Shown: positions 43,609 to 49,722 of the stretch, piece by piece
Layout: the number at the start of each line of letters is the position of its first letter
Position numbering within the stretch: the stretch's first letter is position 1
DNA from: an uncultured Bacteroidia bacterium
GTDB taxonomy: Bacteria > Bacteroidota > Bacteroidia > Bacteroidales > F082
Assembly (NCBI GenBank): GCA_913009755.1
Contig: CAJVWU010000020.1
Location: 1 to 49,722 of the forward strand
Length of the DNA: 49,722 bases
Reading direction: 5' to 3'
Translations under genes and position numbers: made by a program
Notes under the pieces: generated by a model
Told to the model about the DNA's origin: nothing
The model's input: only the letters and a program-made list of their open reading frames with translations
The model's database searches: none

Positions 43609-45300
43609 TCAAAACAGCACATTAGTTTTCAGCGCTTTAAAATAATCTTTCAATATCCGGGCATTGGTATCGGATGGGGTGAATATTTCAAGTATTGCCG
43701 GGCGGGTCATTTTTGCATAAAAGTTGTTTAAAACTTTGGCTAATTCTTTTTCGTTTGAAGCCTTGAAATAGTTGACATCAAAAGTTTCGGCAATTTTATC
43801 AGCCCGCCAGTTGTGTTTGGCTGAAAAGAATTTTTCAAGGAGCGGACTTGTATCGGGGCCGTGAATAAACCGGAAAATCCCCCCTCCACCATTGTTGATG
43901 ACGATTATTTTCAGGTTGGGTGTAAGATTGTGGTTCATCAGGGCATTGGAATCATACAGAAAACCCAGATCACCCGTGATGATGGTATTGATCTTTTCGC
44001 TTGTGAAAGCCGCACCGGCTGCCGTTGAAACCTGGCCGTCAATGCCGCTTACCCCGCGGTTGGAATGATAAATAAATTTTGCGCTGCTGCCAAACAACTG
44101 TGAATACCTTACCGGTGTACTGTTTCCCAGATGAAGTATGGAGTCACCGGGGATATCCGAAAACAACCGCTCAAAAACACGCAAATCCGACCAGGGTATC
44201 TTTTCCAGATAAGTTACTCCGATCTTTTTCACTTTCTCAAGACGGACGGCCCAGATTTTTGCATACATACTTTCAACATTTGCAATGCTGCCAGCCATCA
44301 ACCGAAAGAACTCAGCCGGTTTTAAAGGAACAACACCGGTCAGGCTGAACCAGGTATCCCTTTGTTCACCCGATGCGGAAATATGCCAGTGGTCTTTGGG
44401 TGGGTTCAGCCGCAGGTATCTTTTGATCATCTTAGAAACCACTTGTCCGCCAAAACTGACAACAAGGCCGGGTTGAAATTTTTTTGCTTCTTCATCCCCA
44501 ATGGTAGAAACCACATTATCAATGCAATCCATAAAACGGGGATCATGAAGATTGGAAGTGGTTTCAGTCAGGATCACCACATTATCCAGTTTTGACAGGG
44601 CGGCCAACCGGCTGTTCAGTAAAGGGTCAGGTTGCATCTGTCCTGCCACAATCAAAATCCTTTCGGAAACATTCCATCGTTCTGCAAAACCTTCAATCAA
44701 TTCTTTAGCTATTGGTTCAGGTTTTTTAACCGTTGAAATTATCCGGCCTTCAACTGTATCATCCGAAGTGCCGTAAAGCGGTTCCCTCAACGGGATATTG
44801 ATGTGCACCGGCCCCGGTTCGGGGAAAAGCGTCAGGTCAATGGCCCGGTTGATCATTTCTTCGGCAATCTGAAAAGTCGCCGGATCGTCAACAACACAGG
44901 GTAGTTCAAAACTTTCTTTAACATAATTCCGGTAAACATCTTTTTGGCGGATGGTCTGTCCGTCACCAACTTCAATCAGTTCTGGCGGCCGGTCTGCCGT
45001 TAAAACGAGCAATGGTATTTTTTGATAATATGCTTCCGCAATGGCCGGGGCATAATTCAAAGCGGCCGTCCCCGACGTGCAGGTCACCGCTACGGTTTTT
45101 CCGGTCTGCCTGGCCATGCCGAGGGCAAAATATCCGGCACTTCTTTCGTCCACAACGCTGAGTGCCCTGATGCCGGGATGGTTGGCAAAGGCAATGATGA
45201 CCGGTGCATTTCTTGAGCCCGGCGAGATAACAATATCGGAGAGTCCTTTTTTAACGAAAAGGTCTGCCAGCAGGCTGACGTTTTTTTTGTCGGAAGTCAT
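43609..45300 (-). CDS. menD: SEPHCHC synthase MenD
   Basis: 563-residue thiamine-diphosphate enzyme. PYR-domain start ISPGSRNAPVIIAF (about 27-40) with VVDERSAGYFALGMA and catalytic Glu in that block; PP-domain TITGDLGFLYDSNALMN ... INNGGGGIFRFI (TPP/Mg binding). ATG 45300 is used: it gives the family N-terminus and lies ten bases after the menF stop; the frame is open to 45327, overlapping menF. It joins isochorismate and 2-oxoglutarate. Confidence 0.95.
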   Translation of the reverse strand: MTSDKKNVSLLADLFVKKGLSDIVISPGSRNAPVIIAFANHPGIRALSVVDERSAGYFALGMARQTGKTVAVTCTSGTAALNYAPAIAEAYYQKIPLLVLTADRPPELIEVGDGQTIRQKDVYRNYVKESFELPCVVDDPATFQIAEEMINRAIDLTLFPEPGPVHINIPLREPLYGTSDDTVEGRIISTVKKPEPIAKELIEGFAERWNVSERILIVAGQMQPDPLLNSRLAALSKLDNVVILTETTSNLHDPRFMDCIDNVVSTIGDEEAKKFQPGLVVSFGGQVVSKMIKRYLRLNPPKDHWHISASGEQRDTWFSLTGVVPLKPAEFFRLMAGSIANVESMYAKIWAVRLEKVKKIGVTYLEKIPWSDLRVFERLFSDIPGDSILHLGNSTPVRYSQLFGSSAKFIYHSNRGVSGIDGQVSTAAGAAFTSEKINTIITGDLGFLYDSNALMNHNLTPNLKIIVINNGGGGIFRFIHGPDTSPLLEKFFSAKHNWRADKIAETFDVNYFKASNEKELAKVLNNFYAKMTRPAILEIFTPSDTNARILKDYFKALKTNVLF

Positions 45301-45310
45301 GCGGCAAAGT

Positions 45311-46399
45311 TCACAATTTTTCCACAACCGTCAAAAGGGTTTGTGATTTAGAGACGGTTTCTTCCCATTCCGCTTCGGGATCGGAATCGGTGGTTATACC
45401 TCCTCCCACATAAAGGTTTAGTTCATCATCCCCCATTTCGGCGCAACGGAGGTTAACAAACAGATGTGAATGCCCGTTCAAATTCCATGGTCCCAGAAAT
45501 CCGGTATAAAACCTGCGTTCGTGTTTTTCCACTTTTTTTATCAGATCAAAAGCGGCAGTTTTGGGATAACCGCAAACAGCAGGCGTAGGGTGCAATGCTT
45601 TTATCAGCTTGCCGGCTTTACCGTTTAATGCTTTGGGATTAAAAAGAAATGAAGTCTTCAGGTGCACCAGGTTTCCGGCCATGATGGTTGCCGGCCCCTT
45701 TTCCAGATATTTGATGCCATTGTCCTCCAGTACCTCTTTAACAAAATCCGTTACAATCTGCTGCTCATTGATTTCCTTTTTTGTCCACTTGATATCCTGC
45801 ATTGGGCGGGTTCCGGCAAGAGCCACTGTTTCGGCTGTCTTTTCCGTTACGTTCAACAATGTTTCAGGGGTGGCACCGGCCCAGATCCCCTGTCCGGGAA
45901 GGTTAAACAGGTAAACAAAGGCTTCACGGTATTTTTTCAGCAAGGCCAAAAAAAAACCGATGGGTTGAAAACCGGGGATGTGTGGAAGGTTGATCATCCG
46001 CGAAAGCACAATCTTTTCCAGTACATCATCATCCAGCATTTTAACAAGAAAAGCTGCACGGCTAAGGTATTCTTCTTTCGACATCTCATGGTTGGCAATG
46101 GAAAAGCTATTGGTTTTTCCGTCAGGCAGGTTGACCAAACGGTCAAGATTGACGGACTCCCCGTTTTCGGTAACGACCAGATCAGGCCTGATAAGGTTCA
46201 TTTTTCCATCGTCGGCGCTGTCGAAGGGTGCAATAAAAAAACCGGAATGCCCGTCCATTTCCGTGATGTCCACTTGCCCGGTATCCCCGTCCGGTTGCAT
46301 AATTACATGAACATCCTGTTTTTTGCCGGGCAAACAGTAAGCGATAAAAGGGATATCCTTTTCAAGACCCATCCGGATGGCATTTGTGATTTGTTCCAT
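45311..46399 (-). CDS. menF: Isochorismate synthase MenF
   Basis: 362-residue chorismate-binding enzyme: AGTRPMQD (about 195-202), KKEINEQQIVTDFV, LHPTPAVCGYPKTAA (about 275-289), ERRFYTGFLGPW and the LNLYVGGGITTDSDPEAEWEET Mg-binding block. It is first in the menF-menD pair. A variant -7 box TAATTTCG at 46430-46437 (minus strand) could serve it. Confidence 0.93.
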   Translation of the reverse strand: MEQITNAIRMGLEKDIPFIAYCLPGKKQDVHVIMQPDGDTGQVDITEMDGHSGFFIAPFDSADDGKMNLIRPDLVVTENGESVNLDRLVNLPDGKTNSFSIANHEMSKEEYLSRAAFLVKMLDDDVLEKIVLSRMINLPHIPGFQPIGFFLALLKKYREAFVYLFNLPGQGIWAGATPETLLNVTEKTAETVALAGTRPMQDIKWTKKEINEQQIVTDFVKEVLEDNGIKYLEKGPATIMAGNLVHLKTSFLFNPKALNGKAGKLIKALHPTPAVCGYPKTAAFDLIKKVEKHERRFYTGFLGPWNLNGHSHLFVNLRCAEMGDDELNLYVGGGITTDSDPEAEWEETVSKSQTLLTVVEKL

Positions 46400-46662
46400 A
46401 ATTTATGGTTTATTCAGGTACAAGATAAGCGAAATTAAACTTTAAAAGAAAATACAGAGGAATCAGCAGGATAAAAAATGAAGAAAAATTTCTGAAAAGC
46501 AACTGAACAGTGCAGACACCCAAAAGATCACCCTTTCGGATCCCGGCCGGCATGGCTTTCTCTGATTTTTTCACTTTGACTAACACTTTATGGTTGATTG
46601 TACCCTTGAAGCGACGGACCACCTTTTTTATCGTGAACCTGAATATTTTTGATTCATTATTG
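46400..46662. other. Intergenic region between menF and the flexirubin-like genes
   Basis: Holds the weak menF promoter candidate. An 87-codon minus-strand frame (46410-46673) has no recognised domain, and its start overlaps the plus-strand -7 box at 46663; I do not call it. Confidence 0.4.
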
Positions 46663-46670
46663 TACCTTTG
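46663..46670 (+). promoter_or_regulatory. Bacteroidetes -7 box (TACCTTTG) upstream of the ammonia-lyase-like stub and fabG
   Basis: Exact TAnnTTTG followed by CAT; the first start codon (46691) is 20 bases downstream. It probably drives the stub, FabG and ketosynthase genes. Confidence 0.55.
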
Positions 46671-46690
46671 CATATCACAATCAAGCAGGG

Positions 46691-46759
46691 ATGGTTAAAA
46701 TTTCGGGAGAAGGGTTAGCACTGCCAGATTATGACGACATCCTTTCTGCTGACCAATAA
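46691..46759 (+). pseudogene. Stub resembling the N-terminus of a HAL/TAL-type aromatic amino-acid ammonia-lyase
   Basis: A 22-residue frame, MVKISGEGLALPDYDDILSA then DQ and TAA, correctly placed behind a promoter box. The ISG..L.L.DY..IL pattern resembles the start of histidine/tyrosine ammonia-lyases found beside FabG and ketosynthase genes in flexirubin/aryl-polyene clusters. The other ~480 residues are missing. Similarity over such a short stretch is weak evidence; a leader peptide is the alternative. Confidence 0.35.
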
Positions 46760-46780
46760 TCCTGAAATAATTACAAGCAA

Positions 46781-47509
46781 ATGAATTATGCATTGGTAAC
46801 GGGAGGATCGGGAGGCATTGGCAGTGCAATTTGCATCAGGCTTGCCCAAATGGGTTATCATGTATTGGTTCATTACCATTCCAACAAAGAAGCAGCCGGA
46901 AACACTTTATCGGTTATCCGCGAACAGGGCGGCTCAGGCGAGATCGTTCAATTTAATGTTACCGATCATGTTGCCGTTAAGACGGTATTACAGAAATGGA
47001 AAGAAGATCATGAAAATGAATACATTTCCGTTTTGGTCAACAACGCCGGTTTTTCAAAAGACACTTTAATGGTATGGATGAAACATGAAGAATGGTCGAG
47101 TGTGATTGATGCCAATTTGAATAGTTTTTTCAATGTTACGACACCCTTGCTACAGGATATGGTGGTGAACAAATTTGGCAGGATCATCAACGTGGTTTCG
47201 TTGTCAGGCATAAAAGGGTTGCCCGGCCAGGCCAATTACTCGGCAGCCAAAGCCGGGGTCATCGGTGCCAGCAAAGCCCTTGCCCAGGAAGTAGGGAAAA
47301 AGAAGATAACTGTAAATGCGGTAGCCCCGGGTTACATCCGAACCGAAATGACCAAAGACCTGGATGAAAAAGAATTGAGAAAGCTAATCCCCGCCAACCG
47401 TTTCGGCACCCCCGAAGAAGTGGCCGAAGTCGTCGGGTTCCTGGCATCCAAAGGCGCATCTTACATCAACGGCGAAGTGATCCATGTGAACGGGGGACTT
47501 TATACATAA
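46781..47509 (+). CDS. FabG-like 3-oxoacyl-ACP reductase (aryl-polyene/flexirubin type)
   Basis: 242-residue SDR. Cofactor motif VTGGSGGIGSA (about 6-16), NNAGFSKD, catalytic Ser in INVVSLSGIKG, YSAAKAG (Tyr about 153, Lys about 157), and PGYIRTEMT. The short VLVHYHSNKEAA loop after the second strand resembles NADPH-using FabGs. It reduces 3-ketoacyl-ACP. It sits 54 bases upstream of a ketosynthase gene, so a dedicated polyene or fatty-acid-like pathway is likelier than housekeeping synthesis (inference). Confidence 0.88.
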   Translation: MNYALVTGGSGGIGSAICIRLAQMGYHVLVHYHSNKEAAGNTLSVIREQGGSGEIVQFNVTDHVAVKTVLQKWKEDHENEYISVLVNNAGFSKDTLMVWMKHEEWSSVIDANLNSFFNVTTPLLQDMVVNKFGRIINVVSLSGIKGLPGQANYSAAKAGVIGASKALAQEVGKKKITVNAVAPGYIRTEMTKDLDEKELRKLIPANRFGTPEEVAEVVGFLASKGASYINGEVIHVNGGLYT

Positions 47510-47563
47510 AACCCTTATTTTTGCTCGTTTAAACGGAAAGCCACACAAAATTATAACCGCAGA

Positions 47564-48784
47564 ATGAACAGAGTTGTCATTACCGGGATGGGTATCTATT
47601 CCACCCTCGGAAAAAACCTGGAAGAGGTCAGGGGTTCGCTTTATCAAGGGAAGTCAGGTATTGTTTATGACCCGGTGCGGGAAGCCCTGGGATTCCGCTC
47701 CATGCTTACCGGTGCTATTGAACGGCCCAATTTAAAAGGTGTACTTCCGCGAAGGATGCGTGTTGGTCTGCCCGAACAGGGTGAATATGCTTATCTGGCC
47801 ACAATGGAAGCCATTCGCAATGCAAAAATTGACGATGATTTTTTAAGCAACCACGAGGTGGGCATTCTCTATGGCAACGACAGTTCTTCTGCAGCGGTTG
47901 TTGAAGCCGCTGATATTTTGAGGGAGAAAAAAAACACCATGCTCATTGGCTCGGGATCCATCTTTCAGTCAATGAACTCAACGATCTCGATGAACCTCTC
48001 TGTTATCCTGAAACTGAGAGGTATCAACCTGACCATAAGCGGGGCCTGTGCCAGTGGCTCTCATGCCATCGGGTTGGGTTACCTGATGATAAAACAGGGT
48101 TTGCAACAAACCATCATCTGTGGCGGGGCCCAGGAGATTAATGTCTTTGCCACCGGGAGTTTTGATGCGTTGGCCGCTTTTTCAGTTCGTAACAACGAAC
48201 CCACTAAGGCAAGTCGCCCTTTTGATCGTGACCGCGACGGGCTCGTGCCGAGCGGTGGTGGGGCAACGGTAATCATCGAGAGTTATGAATCGGCGGTAAA
48301 ACGGGGAGCCCCCATCCTGGCTGAGGTTCTGGGGTATGGTTTTTCTTCAAATGGCGAACATATTTCAGTGCCCAATGTTGACGGGCCTGTGAAATCATTG
48401 CAAATGGCGTTAAAAGATTCCGGTTTAAAATCTACCGATATCCAATACCTGAATGCCCACGCCACTTCCACGTCCGTTGGCGATTCCAATGAGGCAAAAG
48501 CCATTCACCATGTTTTCGGAACCAAAACCGTTCCTGTCAGTTCAACCAAATCAATGACCGGACATGAAATGTGGATGGGTGGCGCCAGCGAAGTGATCTA
48601 TTCCCTGCTGATGGCTCAACATGATTTTATCGCCCCGAATATCAATTTTGAAAATCCTGATGAGCACTCGGCCAAACTGAATATCATCAGTAAAACAACG
48701 AAACATAAAATTGAAACTTTCCTTTCCAATTCATTCGGTTTTGGCGGGACAAATTCTTCATTGATCGTGAAAAAGCTTTCATGA
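47564..48784 (+). CDS. Beta-ketoacyl-ACP synthase (KAS I/II fold)
   Basis: 406 residues with the Cys-His-His triad: SGACASGSHAIGLGYL (Cys about 163), NAHATSTSVGD and KSMTGHEMWMGGASE. GFGGTNSSL ends the fold. MNRVVITGMGIYSTLGKNLEEV starts it. A full condensing enzyme that is not obviously FabF: it has longer insertions of the type seen in aryl-polyene/flexirubin clusters. It extends acyl-ACP by malonyl-ACP. The other genes such a pathway needs (ACP, dehydratase, acyltransferase) are not in the window to the right, where insertion sequences begin. Confidence 0.88.
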   Translation: MNRVVITGMGIYSTLGKNLEEVRGSLYQGKSGIVYDPVREALGFRSMLTGAIERPNLKGVLPRRMRVGLPEQGEYAYLATMEAIRNAKIDDDFLSNHEVGILYGNDSSSAAVVEAADILREKKNTMLIGSGSIFQSMNSTISMNLSVILKLRGINLTISGACASGSHAIGLGYLMIKQGLQQTIICGGAQEINVFATGSFDALAAFSVRNNEPTKASRPFDRDRDGLVPSGGGATVIIESYESAVKRGAPILAEVLGYGFSSNGEHISVPNVDGPVKSLQMALKDSGLKSTDIQYLNAHATSTSVGDSNEAKAIHHVFGTKTVPVSSTKSMTGHEMWMGGASEVIYSLLMAQHDFIAPNINFENPDEHSAKLNIISKTTKHKIETFLSNSFGFGGTNSSLIVKKLS

Positions 48785-49114
48785 CGATTTTACGCGGAGA
48801 CACCAAAGCATAAATGAGAATATTCATTGAGATTCAGTGATATAGCTTTTTGGTATTGCGGCTTTGTTTTACCATAATTCTGCTGAAAGGGAGAATAATA
48901 AAGAAAAAAATTTGGAATTTAACCCACATTGCAGCCAAAATCACTAAATATCAAAAAAATCGGTTAATAACCCTGCAAGTTTTCAACAAATGATTTATGA
49001 CTGATTTTTAAACACGTCTATTCCAAGCAGTTGCGTTTTTGCAATTTTTCATATAGCAAATGTAGTGGTACCTGAAGGCTTGGCAGGGAACAAGTTATGG
49101 CCTAAACTTGCACT
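48785..49114. other. Intergenic region upstream of the transposase remnant
   Basis: 330 bases. It has no supported gene. The last ~60 bases before 49115 are probably the leader of the insertion sequence. 'ttacgcggagacaccaaag' at 48790 is reminiscent of dispersed non-coding repeats. Confidence 0.4.
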
Positions 49115-49430
49115 ATGTTTGTAAAGCCGTTATCAAAATATAACAAGACGACCAAAGAGCGGTACAGACTCTATCAACTCTGCGAGAGTTACCGGCTTGA
49201 CGGCAGGGTACGTCACCGTGTTATCATCGGCTTGGGGAAACTGGAAGATCTGCCCACCAATGAACAAAAGATACGGCTGGGCAAACGTATCGAAGAGATG
49301 GTTCAGGGAAAGATGCGTTTGTCGCTTGAGAAGCTGGATGAGCAAGTGGAGCGATTGGCACAGTATTTTTACAATGAGATACGAAAAAAGCGGCGCTATG
49401 ATGTAAAGACAAATGGGCCTGACTGGCAAA
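49115..49430 (+). pseudogene. IS1634/IS4-type transposase, N-terminal remnant
   Basis: MFVKPLSKYN... followed by YRLYQLCESYRLDGRVRHRVIIGLGKLEDLP, then a helical region (LEKLDEQVERLAQYFYNEIRKKRRYDV). This is the start of the IS1634-like transposases, which have ~500-600 residues. After about 105 residues (49430) the frame enters a different element (TGTCTCGTCC...) and ends at 49555. The DDE domain is missing, so it is inactive. Confidence 0.75.
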
Positions 49431-49722
49431 TGTCTCGTCCTGATTTTAGGTTACACTTTTTAGTTCTTAATCCTGTTTCAAATTTACACTTTATTTTTAA
49501 TCCTAAATACGGTTTACTGTTTTTTAAATCTCTCTTTTTAGTTTTCCGGACCTAAAATGAGCTTCTATTGGGGTTAAATAGTCAATGCTGCCATGTGGAT
49601 ATTTCGGTTCTAACAGTGCCACCCATTTCGGTTTATTAGTGCCAGGCATTTCGGAGTATCAGTGCCACTTATTTCGGTTCTAACAGTGCCACTTTAAAAG
49701 ATCAGGTAACTTGCCTGTCTCA
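49431..49722. mobile_element. Nested insertion-sequence ends, open at right edge
   Basis: Begins TGTCTCGTCCTGATTTTAGG at the break in the transposase frame. Two ~24-base repeats (TTACACTTT...TTAATCCT, 49451-49475 and 49484-49506) follow. Next comes a minus-strand C-terminus of a DDE integrase-type transposase (49524-49598, PHGSIDYLTPIEAHFRSGKL then KREI-stop). Then four repeats at 49601-49694. It runs off the window, so the family is uncertain (IS3/IS481-like C-terminus, IS21-like repeats). Confidence 0.6.
49601..49694. repeat. Four tandem 23-24-bp repeats, probable IS terminal repeats
   Basis: Units ATTTCGG...AGTGCCA start at 49601, 49625, 49648 and 49671; the first and last share ATTTCGGTTCTAACAGTGCC. 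Multiple short repeats of this type form the transposase-binding ends of IS21-family elements. Confidence 0.7.

Noticed and set aside
46410-46673. 87-codon minus-strand ORF between menF and fabG
   Set aside because: No recognisable domain, and its start lies over the plus-strand -7 box; likely a chance frame.
49431-49555. Last ~40 residues of the transposase ORF as genuine protein
   Set aside because: They are translated from the end of another insertion element that starts at 49431.

Overview
The window looks like a chromosomal segment of a Bacteroidota (Bacteroidetes) bacterium, most likely a free-living marine or sediment member. Four things point there: three secreted proteins end in type IX secretion (Por) sorting domains; several genes have the phylum's promoter element TAnnTTTG just upstream of the start; Shine-Dalgarno sequences are weak; and the short intergenic gaps are AT-rich. 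I cannot place it below phylum. Most of the window has moderate GC, but the first gene is visibly more GC-rich, and the stretch around 19.3-21.4 kb is AT-rich.

Layout. 1-6866: end of a giant multidomain surface protein, open at the left edge, closed by a clear terminator. 7.2-11.4 kb (+): ABC-F ATPase, ComM/YifB-type AAA protein and a MenI-like hotdog thioesterase. 11.7-15.6 kb (-): a 2,4-dienoyl-CoA reductase-like flavoenzyme, then a coupled MFS transporter/methyltransferase pair. 15.6-19.2 kb (-): an operon of a DUF134 regulator, two NifX/NifB-type (MTH1175-like) proteins, a DUF5320 protein, two MinD-type ATPases with inserted ferredoxin domains and a truncated methyltransferase; it resembles the orange-protein (ORP) system of anaerobes. 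19.7-21.4 kb (+): a glycosyltransferase-39-type membrane gene with two nonsense codons. 21.4-24.3 kb (-): CbpA/CbpM co-chaperones and a T9SS BNR-repeat protein. 24.6-29.6 kb: SDR, HDAC-family deacetylase, an outer-membrane barrel and a T9SS SBBP beta-propeller protein.

29.7-46.4 kb is an isoprenoid/quinone region. It holds menE-menC, menA, menB, then menD-menF (all -). Between menB and menD lies about 9 kb of triterpenoid genes: squalene epoxidase, eukaryotic-type squalene synthase, a geranylgeranyl-reductase-like flavoprotein overlapping an oxidosqualene cyclase, a polyprenyl diphosphate synthase and a mevalonate-kinase-like GHMP kinase. Together these could run from the mevalonate pathway through prenyl diphosphates to squalene, oxidosqualene and a cyclic triterpenol, while the same prenyl diphosphates feed MenA. 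An orphan phage-type tail-tube protein gene sits between menC and menA.

46.7-48.8 kb (+): a stub resembling the start of an aromatic amino-acid ammonia-lyase, followed by FabG and a ketosynthase, as in flexirubin/aryl-polyene loci. 49.1-49.7 kb: nested insertion-sequence remnants. Several genes are broken (methyltransferase, GT39, sfsA, the lyase-like stub, transposase) and palindromic extragenic repeats are frequent, which suggests ongoing rearrangement. No rRNA, tRNA or CRISPR array was seen.
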